This document shows positions 9,901 through 19,110 of a stretch of DNA of 64,000 nt, piece by piece. The notes below the pieces were generated by a model that was not told the DNA's origin, did no database searches, and saw only the letters and a program-made list of their open reading frames with translations. The first letter of the stretch is position 1; each line of letters starts with the position of its first letter. The stretch is from RFSX01 sp964495785 (GTDB lineage: Bacteria; Bacteroidota; Bacteroidia; Chitinophagales; Saprospiraceae): contig CAZBXL010000010.1 in assembly GCA_964495785.1 (NCBI GenBank), positions 6,209 through 70,208 on the forward strand, in the 5' to 3' direction. Position numbers and translations under genes: made by a program.

Positions 9901-11355
9901 GCCTCTGTAACAAATGATCCGAGAGGAGTAGGAATTTATGATTACATATGGTCAAATGGCAATACAGATGATGCAGAGATTAGTGCTACGGATGTAGAGT
10001 TACCGGTAGGAGAAAATTTTGTCATTGCCTTTGATGGAACATGTGTCGATACCTTCTTCTTTGACATAGGAGAACCTGACGAATTATTATTAGACTTAGC
10101 TAATGTCACGACTGTGATGGCGAATTGCTTTGATGGATGTGATGGTACAGCTACATTGGCCGCGATAGGTGGTACATCGGCGAGTGGAGATTACACTTTC
10201 AGATGGGAGGACGGTGTAGAATCAGACTCAAGAATCGACCTTTGCGCAGGTGTGAATAGATTTACAATTATAGATGATAATGGATGTGAAACTCTTGATT
10301 CTATAACGATAGATAATCCAGATCCAATAGTTATTGATACAGTATCATTGATTGATGTTAACTGTCTTGTCGCAGAAAGTGGACTAATAACGATCAATGT
10401 TGTAGGCGGATGTAATAACTATAGTTACGCGTGGACAGATGGCGTATCAGATACAGATACTGCGAGCGATCTCGTGGCAGGAGAATATACAGTAACAGTC
10501 ACTGATGGCTGCGGTTGTACTGCCGAGTCAAGTTTTACTTTAGCACCACCATCTATGATATTAGCAACTCCGATTACTCCTGAAGTTCCTAATTGTCTAG
10601 GTGACTTAGTATGTATAGGTATAGAGCCAGGAAGTGTCTCAGGAGGAACGGGGACTGGCTACACATTTACAATTCGTGGAGGTCAGAGAGTACCTATTGA
10701 CTCATGCGTGTTAGTGCCTACCGGGACTTACATTATAGAAGTGAATGATGATGTAGGATGTCCATCTGAAGCATTTACTGTAGTTGTAGATCCACCTAAC
10801 GATTTTTCAGTTGATTTAGGGCCAGACCTTATGCTTAGCTTAGGTGATAGTACGACTATATCTGCAATTGTAACAGGAGGGACACCTCCTTTCACATATA
10901 ACTGGAATTCAACATCACCTTTTAACTGCGTGGATATGGAATGTGATATGATTACAATCCAACCCACTAACTTCTCTAATTATCAAGTTCTTGTAACAGA
11001 TGCTAATGGCTGCGAGACATTTGCTGAAATCAATGTAGAGGTCAGAACTGAAAGAAATGTTTATATACCTGACACCTTCAGACCAGGGGCTGATGCACCT
11101 AACGATAGATTTATGTTACTTACTGGTCAAGGAGTAGAACAACTTAATTTTCTACAGATATTTGACAGATGGGGTAATGTCATGTATGAGCTTGAAAATA
11201 TTCCCGCTCCTACTAATATAGATATGGGATGGGATGGTCGTAGAGGCACAGGAAATAATGAAGTGGAAGCAGGAGTCTATGTGTATGTCGCTGAAGTGCT
11301 CTTCTCTGACAATGCAACAATCAAATATTCAGGTTCAATTACCCTTATTAAGTAA
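6989..11355 (+). CDS. T9SS-secreted SprB-repeat protein with cohesin-like N-terminus (interrupted by N gap)
   Basis: I start this at ATG 6989 (MKRFSFIIFSVLFLF), one codon after an in-frame GTG. After the signal peptide comes a cohesin-like beta-sandwich (about residues 25-170; VGVEDF-like FTFSFDPTTLQFVDF). Many SprB-type repeats of about 75-90 residues follow, each with CxG...DG, a GGTPPYTY-like turn, LxAGTYTVTVTD and GC. The last 95 residues form a gliding-associated type B sorting domain (VYIPDTFRPGADAPNDRF ... FDRWGNVMYE ... GVYVYVAEV). The two sides of the 100-N gap are in different frames, as expected if 100 is a placeholder; the right side reads DTVLIERIANGTYTITVED in the same protein style. 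Probably a surface adhesin moved by gliding machinery or exported by T9SS. The 3' end overlaps the convergent DUF1573 gene by 21 bases. Confidence 0.88.
7698..7797. other. Assembly gap, 100 N
   Basis: Exactly 100 N, a conventional placeholder for unknown size. It lies inside one SprB-type repeat: GGTPPYNYNLNGLAPG precedes it and IANGTYTITVEDAQGC follows it. The text on the two sides nearly completes a single repeat, so the missing sequence may be very short. The frame arithmetic requires a true length of 2 modulo 3. Confidence 0.98.
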
Positions 11356-12033
11356 TTTCTTAGGTATTATAGAATCAATTCTGACGGCTGTCTCGTCTTC
11401 TTTAGGCTTAGGCTCTACGTATCCTGTAAGATATAAGGTAATGGGTTGAGCAGATCCGTTAGACTTAACGGTGATCTCAGGTTTTTGATAGCCCTCTTTA
11501 TTAATACTGATATACTGTACGCCAATGTATCCTTCTTCTCCATTCTCTATTGGAATAAAAGGAAAACTTGGTCTCGTACACCCACATGTAGCGTCTGCAC
11601 TAATCACCTCAAGAGGAACTTTGCTCTCATTTTTAAAAACAAATTTGTGAGTTATCGTATCCCCTTCTTTAATATTTCCAAAATCAAATTCAAACTCTTC
11701 AAAAACGATTTTACTCATTTGTTTTTTAGGAACAATTTTCTTTTTGGGTGTCTTTTTCTTTTTGGGTGGCGTAGGTTTCTTGACAGCTTTTTTTACTGCT
11801 TTTTTTGCAGGCTCAGGAACTACCGGCTTTGATTCTTCAACTTCTTCTATCACTTCTTCCCATGTCGTTTCTTCCTCTACTGCTAACTTCTTAGAAGACT
11901 CAGGTGTTGAATTTATTTGTTTTGGCTTAGCGTCAGTAGCTTGTTGAGTTGTAGTAGAATCAGATTTACATGAGAGATGTAAGAGCAGGAAAATGATACT
12001 TAGAATCTGTACAATTTGTTGTGAAAACCGCAT
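11335..12033 (-). CDS. DUF1573 lipoprotein with Lys/Pro-rich linker
   Basis: The ATG at 12033 gives 232 residues beginning with a lipoprotein signal peptide whose lipobox ends LHLSC (Cys22). A TTG four codons upstream is possible but less likely. Residues about 75-115 are very rich in lysine and proline (AKKAVKKAVKKPTPPKKKKT), a flexible, positively charged linker. The C-terminal half is a DUF1573 immunoglobulin-like domain (FDFGNIKEGDTITHKFVFKN, then DATCGCTRPSFP), a family common in Bacteroidota envelopes with unknown function. It converges with the SprB-repeat gene and overlaps its last 21 bases. The cationic linker might bind cell-surface polyanions; that is speculation. Confidence 0.85.
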   Translation of the reverse strand: MRFSQQIVQILSIIFLLLHLSCKSDSTTTQQATDAKPKQINSTPESSKKLAVEEETTWEEVIEEVEESKPVVPEPAKKAVKKAVKKPTPPKKKKTPKKKIVPKKQMSKIVFEEFEFDFGNIKEGDTITHKFVFKNESKVPLEVISADATCGCTRPSFPFIPIENGEEGYIGVQYISINKEGYQKPEITVKSNGSAQPITLYLTGYVEPKPKEDETAVRIDSIIPKKLLNKGN

Positions 12034-12081
12034 TCTATAAGACAATATTGAGAGCTTAAATTAGAAAATTGAACTCTAATA

Positions 12082-13314
12082 TTACTTTAAAATATTGAAA
12101 CTACCTGTTTTTTGATAATTATCTCCTCCGCAATCGTACTCTATCTTGTATACATACACGCCAGATGGCATTCTGGTACCATTATATGTACCGTTCCAGC
12201 GTTCATTTTTATTAATGCTTGAATACAGTAATAAACCCCACCTATCGTATATCTCAAACCTGATCAAGTTCTCGATTATGAAAGCATTACTTATATAAAA
12301 TTCATCATTGATGTCATCATCATTTGGTGTAAATGCTGTAGGAAAAATAATATTACCGCAATCTATCTGTTCCGTATCTATAACGCTGATACGAATCATA
12401 TCTGAACTTACGCAGCTGCCATGATCATATTCTACCATGTAGTTAGTCGTCGTTTCTGGAAATGCCTCGGGACTAGCCGATGATGTATCAGATAAGTCAG
12501 TAGAAGGAGTCCATATAATATTAGGAGCACATGTGGGTCCACTTATTATATCTATCGCATCACCCATAAATATGGTCGTATCAGAAGTGATAATCTGATC
12601 AGGAAATACCAATAAATTATCTATGTCAACTTCAGGAATAGCAAAGTCAAAAAACTGAAGATTGTCTAATCTACCTCTAAAGAACACATCAGAATTAGGA
12701 TTAGAAGCATCTATGCACGGAGAGTACCCTACAGTAAATTGGTGGTCAACGCCAAGCGCTAATGTGGTAAATTCCTCGTAAGTGGCTATGAACTCACCAT
12801 CCAAATAAAAGTTAAATGTTCCGCCAGATCTTGTAAGCAAAAAATGATGCCAACAGATATCTGGATTCACATCAGTCCTCAAAAACATACCATCTAATGC
12901 ATTGGCCGTAAATTCTACTTCTATATCTTCAGAAAATGGCAAGTACCTTATAATAAATGAAGAGTCTCGACTGCACTCACTTCTTATGGAAAACAAAGGA
13001 TATTCATCCATCGCATCATCTACCCAAAAGTGAAAACTCATAGAGAAGTCGCTTAAAAAAACATCCTTTAAGCCGGGATCTAAAAATATTGTATCTGGAC
13101 TTCCATCAAATATTAAACTACGTGATGGCGGACCATCAACTCCACATTCACAATCAATATTATTTCTGACAAAATTATTAGTAAAATTTCCAGTGTTATC
13201 AGTAACAGTACAGTTTTCAAAACTGTAATCAGCAATGATACTCTGCCCATAAGTCGCTGTCATACAGGCACTTAAAAACAATACCCAAACAAAATTTGCC
13301 ATATTCACTTTCAT
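12082..13314 (-). CDS. Secreted LamG-like protein with T9SS type B sorting domain
   Basis: 410 residues with a signal peptide ending near ATYGQS. Residues about 25-220 look like a concanavalin/LamG lectin-like sandwich (SIIADYSFENCTV at the start, RSGGTFNFYLDGEFIATYEE, FRGRLDNLQFFDFAI), a fold that often binds sugars. A short Ig-like stretch follows (IIWTPSTDLSDTSSASPEAF). The C-terminal 85 residues form the gliding-associated sorting domain (IIFPTAFTPNDDDINDEFYI, YDRWGLLLYSS, GVYVYKIEYD), which directs export by the T9SS. ATG start at 13314. It lies 48 bases upstream of the DUF1573 gene on the same strand. The substrate or ligand is unknown. Confidence 0.85.
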   Translation of the reverse strand: MKVNMANFVWVLFLSACMTATYGQSIIADYSFENCTVTDNTGNFTNNFVRNNIDCECGVDGPPSRSLIFDGSPDTIFLDPGLKDVFLSDFSMSFHFWVDDAMDEYPLFSIRSECSRDSSFIIRYLPFSEDIEVEFTANALDGMFLRTDVNPDICWHHFLLTRSGGTFNFYLDGEFIATYEEFTTLALGVDHQFTVGYSPCIDASNPNSDVFFRGRLDNLQFFDFAIPEVDIDNLLVFPDQIITSDTTIFMGDAIDIISGPTCAPNIIWTPSTDLSDTSSASPEAFPETTTNYMVEYDHGSCVSSDMIRISVIDTEQIDCGNIIFPTAFTPNDDDINDEFYISNAFIIENLIRFEIYDRWGLLLYSSINKNERWNGTYNGTRMPSGVYVYKIEYDCGGDNYQKTGSFNILK

Positions 13315-13377
13315 AATTACTAATATAACGATCGTAAATTTCTTAATGATACATGTAGAAACTTAATCAATAAAAAT

Positions 13378-13407
13378 ATCCGCTTGTAAACATAGTTACA
13401 AACGGAT
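13378..13407 (-). terminator. Intrinsic terminator of the lamin-tail protein gene
   Basis: Inverted repeat with outer arms 13378-13389 and 13396-13407 (12 pairs with one mismatch, 6-base loop). Read on the minus strand it is followed by a T-rich tract (plus-strand AAAAA at 13372-13376). It lies 27 bases after the stop codon of the minus-strand gene ending at 13434. Confidence 0.6.
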
Positions 13408-13433
13408 AAATCAAAAGAGATTGAGTAAATTAT

Positions 13434-14576
13434 CTATAATTTTATGAATCTTTCAAAGCTCGTAGACCGTCCATCAAATATACTTATGATGTAGTGTCCA
13501 GTGAAGAGATTTTCGATATTAATTCTAACATTGTTGGTAACTCTCTTTTTCTCTACAAAGTTATGACCGCTTATACTATAAATACTGATGACGTAACTAT
13601 CAAAAGGTCCATTTATACGAATCATATCATTCGCTATGGTAGGTACCAAAGTGATCTCATTATCTAATTCAATCACAATGCTCCTAATCTCAGAATACTC
13701 TTCTTCACCAAGTATGTTTATCTTTTTTAACCTGTAATAATTGATGCCGCTCGTGGGTGATTCATGTACAAATTGATAAGTAGGGGTCATACCTCCATCA
13801 CTACTATCATCAATAGTGCCTATAGCTGAGAAATCCTGTGCATCGTTAGAACTCCATTCTACAATATACTTATGCAAATCGTCATCCGAGTCCGACCACC
13901 AAAGTAATTGGACCGATTGAAAATCTGCTAATCTAACTTCGAACCGTGAAATATCTATAGACAAAACAGATGGAAAGTAAGTACAGCTATCTCCATCTGC
14001 AAGTAATGCACAACCGTCATTTGGTACACCCCAATAATCACAATTAGATACATCAAATGGAGGTATATCAAGAGGATCTATATCGTCACACATGACTTCA
14101 CCATAACTTACTGAGCATGCTCTCTCCCCTAATGCGTCACTCAATGTTATCACGTCTCCATCATTTCCTAATAGAGCCGTACCAGAAAAATTCATATCTA
14201 ATATACCTTCTGGTACTACACAAGATGCTGTATCGATATCAATGCCATCATCACAGTAGTTTAAAACGAGAACGATACACTCCCCTGGCAATAAGAAAGT
14301 ACTATCTGGAATAATATAATCAGAATATGGCGGAGGGTCGTCATCACCTATTTGCCAGCCAGATATATCAACTATTGATTCTTCCGCTGTATTGCATAGC
14401 TCGATATATTCGTCATCCGAATTTACGATACCATCATTATTGGTATCATATTGAAATTCTTCTCCCGTGGGATCTGATAAAATGGAATTTATTACCACAC
14501 TATCTAACATACATTGACCATCAATATTATGAATCGTATAGACCGTAAGGAATAATATCAGACAGCTTAGCTTCAA
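13434..14576 (-). CDS. Secreted lamin-tail-domain protein with T9SS type A sorting domain
   Basis: 380 residues. The only start that keeps the signal peptide (KLSCLILFLTVYTIHNIDGQ) is TTG at 14576; a stop codon lies three codons upstream and the next ATG would delete the whole signal peptide. Residues about 25-140 resemble a lamin tail domain (VVINSILSDPTGEEFQYDT, EYIELCNTAEESIVDISGWQ, FLLPGECIVLV). An insertion NTNNDGIVNSDDE-like acidic stretch could bind calcium. A fibronectin-like region follows (QLLWWSDSDDDLHKYIVEWS), and the C-terminus is a short beta-sandwich typical of type A sorting signals (ISIYSISGHNF ... FTGHYIISIFDGRSTSFERF). It has its own downstream hairpin terminator. Ligand unknown. 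Confidence 0.82.
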   Translation of the reverse strand: MKLSCLILFLTVYTIHNIDGQCMLDSVVINSILSDPTGEEFQYDTNNDGIVNSDDEYIELCNTAEESIVDISGWQIGDDDPPPYSDYIIPDSTFLLPGECIVLVLNYCDDGIDIDTASCVVPEGILDMNFSGTALLGNDGDVITLSDALGERACSVSYGEVMCDDIDPLDIPPFDVSNCDYWGVPNDGCALLADGDSCTYFPSVLSIDISRFEVRLADFQSVQLLWWSDSDDDLHKYIVEWSSNDAQDFSAIGTIDDSSDGGMTPTYQFVHESPTSGINYYRLKKINILGEEEYSEIRSIVIELDNEITLVPTIANDMIRINGPFDSYVISIYSISGHNFVEKKRVTNNVRINIENLFTGHYIISIFDGRSTSFERFIKL

Positions 14577-14743
14577 GTAGGTTTAATTTTATACGTAAAT
14601 GTAATTAAAGTCCTGATTTATTTATTAACGTTAAACTTATATCAATTGTGATCATTTATATATGATTTAATTACAATATTATACATCTATTTATTGTAGC
14701 TTCGTTTACTATTTTTACAATTCAGAATGAGTAATTTAATTGA

Positions 14744-15712
14744 ATGGATACAGCTTTAATATTGACCATAGGCTTGATTTTATTAGGTTTTTTATTCCTT
14801 TATTACGGGGCTGAATTTCTTGTATCAGGAGCTGAGAAGCTAGCAACAAACCTAAATATATCCAAAGCTATATGTGGTGTTGTCATTGTAGCGTTTGGTA
14901 CAAGTGCTCCTGAACTTTTTGTAAATCTAATATGTGCTTGTAGAGATGAAACTGACTTTGCCTTATCTAATATATCAGGAAGCAACCTGACCAATCTCTG
15001 TGTCGGTTTTGGCTTGATAGGTATTTTCATTGGTATCGGATTTAAAGTTGAATCATTTAAATTAGATTTAGCTTACTTCGTTTTAGGTCCACTAATTATT
15101 GTTGTCAGTTTCTTAGTGACCTCTTTTACATTTCTTCCACTTTGGACAGTATTCATTCTTATACCATTAATGGTCTTTTTCTTGTACAGGGCTATTCTGA
15201 GATTTGATGATCCAGACAGTAATAATATAGCTGATACAAAGGATATTATAAAAGGCGTTAGTATGTTCTTAGTCGGTATAATAGGACTCTATATAGGAGG
15301 TGAGTTAGTCGTAGGTAATAGTGAAAAAATAGGACAAACATTTGGTATCTCTGAAGCAATATTGGGCCTTACAGTAGTAGCTGGTGGGACCTCCATCCCA
15401 GATGTTATGGCGAGCATAGTTGCTGCACGTAAGGGAGAAAATGAAATTGCAATCGGCAATATTGTAGGTAGTAATATATTCAATATCTTCTTCGTACTTA
15501 GTTCGACCTTAGCAGTATCTCGTACCAATTTAGAGTCTAACTTTCTTTTCTTTTTTGACTACTCCATTGTTACTGTGCTATCCGTAATATTTACTTTATA
15601 TGTGTTTCTAAGAAAAAAAATAGACCTTCCTATTGGATTGTTTTTAGTTACTGCTTACATCATATATTATTACTTACGAGTAAGTTCTTCTATGCCTTTA
15701 CTGATAGAATAA
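14744..15712 (+). CDS. Calcium/sodium antiporter (CaCA family, YrbG-like)
   Basis: Inner membrane cation exchanger of 322 residues. It has the two inverted repeats expected of the family: the first with FGTSAPELFVNLICA and ISGSNLTNLCVGFG, the second with VAGGTSIPDVMASIVAAR and IVGSNIFNIFFVLSS. These alpha-repeat motifs line the ion path in characterised Na+/Ca2+ exchangers. About ten hydrophobic segments are visible. ATG start at 14744. It is divergent from the lamin-tail gene and followed after 19 bases by tatC, so the two are probably co-transcribed. The ion specificity (Ca2+/Na+ or Ca2+/H+) cannot be fixed from sequence. Confidence 0.92.
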   Translation: MDTALILTIGLILLGFLFLYYGAEFLVSGAEKLATNLNISKAICGVVIVAFGTSAPELFVNLICACRDETDFALSNISGSNLTNLCVGFGLIGIFIGIGFKVESFKLDLAYFVLGPLIIVVSFLVTSFTFLPLWTVFILIPLMVFFLYRAILRFDDPDSNNIADTKDIIKGVSMFLVGIIGLYIGGELVVGNSEKIGQTFGISEAILGLTVVAGGTSIPDVMASIVAARKGENEIAIGNIVGSNIFNIFFVLSSTLAVSRTNLESNFLFFFDYSIVTVLSVIFTLYVFLRKKIDLPIGLFLVTAYIIYYYLRVSSSMPLLIE

Positions 15713-15731
15713 TAAAGTCTGAACTCATTGC

Positions 15732-16553
15732 ATGACTAAGGATATAATACCAAAGGATAAGAAAAACGAAAAAGAAATGCCCTTCTTTGATCACTTAGAA
15801 GAATTGAGATGGCATCTCGTCAGATCAAGCTTGTCCTTAGTCTTTTTTGCGATTCTCGTTTTCATCTTTAAAGACTTCGTATTTACACACATAATTTTTG
15901 GTATCCAAGATTCTTCTTTTTTGACATATCGGTTCTTCTGTTACATGTCACCACTCACTTGCATGGAGCCTTCAGAATTAGTAATCGTCCCAGTTCAGTT
16001 GGGAGAAAGATTTTTTACACACTTAAGAGTTTCTTTCTGGTTAGGATTTATTATGTCATTCCCATATATATTTTGGGAGTTCTGGAGATTTATAAGTCCT
16101 GGGTTGTATTCTAACGAAAGAAACGCAGCCAAGGGCATCGTATTTAGCTGTTCTACTTTATTCATACTTGGAGTCCTATTTGGTTATTTTATTATTGCTC
16201 CTTTCGGATTTAAATTTCTTGGAGGTTATAGCTTGTCTGAGCAAGACCTCGTATCACAGACTACAAGTCTATCATCATTCGTAGGTTACTTGACTAACTT
16301 TACAATCCCTACAGGTTTAGTATTTCAATTACCTATAGTCGTATTTTTTCTTGCAAGAATAGGATTAGTAACACCCGAGGTTATGAAAAAATACAGAAGG
16401 CATGCTATTGTTATTATCATGTTATTCTCTGCTATAATTACGCCGCCAGATATGGTCACACAGATACTCATAGGGATACCCATCTTCTTTCTCTATGAGT
16501 TAAGTATCATTATTTGTCGTAAAGCTTATAAGTCTTACACCACACCGAGTTAA
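15732..16553 (+). CDS. tatC: Twin-arginine translocase subunit TatC
   Basis: TatC is the receptor subunit of the Tat pathway that exports folded proteins with twin-arginine signals. The 273-residue protein has the N-terminal motif FFDHLEELRWHLVRSS, the hallmark of the family, and six hydrophobic segments. A FIMSFPYIFWEFWRFISPGL segment and AIITPPDMVTQI are further family signatures. The first periplasmic loop carries an insertion with three cysteines (FFCYMSPLTCMEP), a variation often seen in Bacteroidota. ATG start at 15732, 19 bases after the antiporter gene. tatA is not in the window. Confidence 0.95.
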   Translation: MTKDIIPKDKKNEKEMPFFDHLEELRWHLVRSSLSLVFFAILVFIFKDFVFTHIIFGIQDSSFLTYRFFCYMSPLTCMEPSELVIVPVQLGERFFTHLRVSFWLGFIMSFPYIFWEFWRFISPGLYSNERNAAKGIVFSCSTLFILGVLFGYFIIAPFGFKFLGGYSLSEQDLVSQTTSLSSFVGYLTNFTIPTGLVFQLPIVVFFLARIGLVTPEVMKKYRRHAIVIIMLFSAIITPPDMVTQILIGIPIFFLYELSIIICRKAYKSYTTPS

Positions 16554-16759
16554 GCATATACATATAAGAAAATTATGTAATATTTGGCACGATTCTTTCA
16601 CATCGTAGTCTACCCTAATTATTCAAAAAGAACTTAAACTTAAAAAATTTACATTCTTAGACATTACGCATATCAATAGCTGATGTGCCCCATTTTTTAA
16701 AACTTATTTTCTATTGGTCAGACCCAGCTAATTGAAAGTATATCAAATGGTACGTAATA

Positions 16760-19105
16760 ATGAAAACATTTCTAAAAATGATCTTGCTATCAGTAGTAAG
16801 TATTGTAGTGATGGAAGATGCTTCAGCCTCCCATATTGTAGGAGGTGATGCTATATATACTTTCGTCAGACATAATGCTGATAGTACTATGGCTACATAC
16901 GAAGTTACATTTACCGTCTACCGGGACGAAAATGGCATTGGTTACGAACCATTAGCTACATTTGGTATCTACAGACTAATAGATAATGATACATGGGTCA
17001 CAGAACGAGTCATAGAAAACATTCCAATCCAAAATATTCAAGAAATTAATGCAACTAATGATCCTTGCAGTATGCAAACGATCAGTGATATTAAAGTACA
17101 ATCAGGTATTTATTCATTTGAAGTTACACTTCCTGTAATAGACAATTATTACAAAATCGCTTATCAAAAATGCTGTAGAAACCATGCTATAAATAATATT
17201 AAAGATGCTGGAATTACTGGCGCTGTCTTTGATCTTAAAATATCTGCAGAAGCTCAACTTAACGGCATTAGTAGCCCAAGATTTGCATCTCTTCCACCTA
17301 CATATATTTGCGTTAACGAACCACTGCACTATGTACACTCAGGTATGGACTCTGATGATCGAGAACTTAGATATTCATTCTGTGTCCCTTACGTTGCAGG
17401 AGGGATAATAGACTATACACCGCAGTGTTGTGATTGTCAAAACCCGGAAGTTGGATTTTGTCCTCCCCCATTTGAAGAAGTTATCTACAAGCAAGGATAC
17501 TCTTATGATAATCCTATAGGTGGTAGTCCTCAAGTAAGAATTGATCCAATTACAGGAATCATATCTGGCACCCCAAATCAAATCGGAGCCTATGTTGTAG
17601 GTGTCTGTATTGAGGAATTCGTAGATGGGAAAGTGATTAGTCAAACGAGAAGAGATTTTCAATTTAACGTAGTAGAATGTACCACAGCACTGACAGCTGC
17701 ATTGGAAGCAGATACAAACTACATTTCAGTAATTAACGGCGTCGAAAAAACAATCAATGAGTATCACTTATGTCACGACGAAAGCTTAGATATAATAAAC
17801 CAAAGCTCAGAACTGCAGTACATAAATGAATATAATTGGATACTTAGAAATGACAAAAATGAAATCTACTTCGAAAGCTCTGGCAGCGACGCCAAGGACC
17901 TATACATACAGAAATTAGAACACGGAATATATGAAGGAGAGATGATACTCAATATATCTGAAGCATGCAGTGATACAGCGTACATATCCGTAACGGTACA
18001 TGACGAAATAGAGCCAGAATTTACATATTCATACGATCCGTGTTACATGTCATCAGTTCAGTTTACACCTACAATATTTGATGGAGAAGACGAGATAATT
18101 TATTGGAATTGGAACTTAGGTGACGGTACGTCTTTGGACGCAGAATCTGGAGCTTATTTCTATAAAGACAGGGGCCAATATAATGTCGTGCTCACAATTA
18201 TGGATGCTCAACAATGTACATACTCCACTGAGATGATGGTTGATTATAATCCAATGACAGATATGCCCGCTTTAGAAGTCGAAGAAACTACAAAGTTAAT
18301 CTGTGAAGGGGATTATTACACATTCGACAATATAGACAGGTATGATGAGGGTACCTATGAATATTTCATCCCTACTGTAGATAATCAATGTGACTCTATT
18401 CATTACATTCTCAATCTCTACCACTACCCTGAAACTATTGAAGAAACTCGAAAGGAGTATATATGTCAAGGACAATCAATATTATTTGATGGTGAGGAAT
18501 TTAACCAAACTGGATCTTATTACAAAAGTTTTAAATTTGAAAATGCTGATTGCGATAGTCTAATGCTCGAGCTCATTGTGGAGGAAGCAATCTTACCTGA
18601 TGTCAAGCTTAAATCTGATACGACCATTACTATAAGAACCGACTACGCATTACCATTATCTATTTATGGGGATTATAATTCAATTACTTGGACACCCGAC
18701 GACTACTTAGACTGTAATAGCTGCATTAATCCTATTACTAATCTTACTGACAATCAGTCATTTACAGCTTATATTAAAAGTATTGACGGATGCGAAATCA
18801 GAAAGAATATTAATATAAATGTAGAGGAGAATAATGATTTCTATATGCCAAATATAATCTCAAAATCACCAAACAACAATACCCTATTTGTACAATCACG
18901 ATCTGAAATAAAGTACAAATACGACTTGTACATATATGATCGATACGGTAACTTAATACATGAATGTATAGATGCTGTGTGTAATGATTCATCTATAGGT
19001 TGGACCCCACAAGATTTTAATCCAGGAGTATTTGTCTATTATGTTCAGTTTAAAGATGAATATTACAAAGGCACCCTATCAGGAAGTATAACTATTATTG
19101 AGTAA
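16760..19105 (+). CDS. Large secreted protein with PKD-like domain and T9SS type B sorting domain
   Basis: 781 residues. A signal peptide ends near EDASASHIVGGDAIY. The N-terminal part (SHIVGGD ... ATYEVTFTVYRDENG, IAYQKCCRNHAINNI) belongs to a family that opens many giant gliding-associated proteins in Bacteroidota. Residues about 430-500 include a PKD-like stretch (IIYWNWNLGDGTSLDAESG, YFYKDRGQYNVVLTI). The C-terminus is a type B sorting domain (DFYMPNIISKSPNNNTLFV, YIYDRYGNLIHE, PGVFVYYVQFKDEYYKG). It lies between tatC and porX, with a 206-base upstream gap. It is a probable T9SS substrate exposed on the surface; the binding partner is unknown. Confidence 0.85.
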   Translation: MKTFLKMILLSVVSIVVMEDASASHIVGGDAIYTFVRHNADSTMATYEVTFTVYRDENGIGYEPLATFGIYRLIDNDTWVTERVIENIPIQNIQEINATNDPCSMQTISDIKVQSGIYSFEVTLPVIDNYYKIAYQKCCRNHAINNIKDAGITGAVFDLKISAEAQLNGISSPRFASLPPTYICVNEPLHYVHSGMDSDDRELRYSFCVPYVAGGIIDYTPQCCDCQNPEVGFCPPPFEEVIYKQGYSYDNPIGGSPQVRIDPITGIISGTPNQIGAYVVGVCIEEFVDGKVISQTRRDFQFNVVECTTALTAALEADTNYISVINGVEKTINEYHLCHDESLDIINQSSELQYINEYNWILRNDKNEIYFESSGSDAKDLYIQKLEHGIYEGEMILNISEACSDTAYISVTVHDEIEPEFTYSYDPCYMSSVQFTPTIFDGEDEIIYWNWNLGDGTSLDAESGAYFYKDRGQYNVVLTIMDAQQCTYSTEMMVDYNPMTDMPALEVEETTKLICEGDYYTFDNIDRYDEGTYEYFIPTVDNQCDSIHYILNLYHYPETIEETRKEYICQGQSILFDGEEFNQTGSYYKSFKFENADCDSLMLELIVEEAILPDVKLKSDTTITIRTDYALPLSIYGDYNSITWTPDDYLDCNSCINPITNLTDNQSFTAYIKSIDGCEIRKNININVEENNDFYMPNIISKSPNNNTLFVQSRSEIKYKYDLYIYDRYGNLIHECIDAVCNDSSIGWTPQDFNPGVFVYYVQFKDEYYKGTLSGSITIIE

Positions 19106-19110
19106 GTATT

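Noticed and set aside
8067..10967. Several antisense ORFs inside the SprB-repeat gene
   Set aside because: They mirror the repeat coding sequence and have no start signals or family features.
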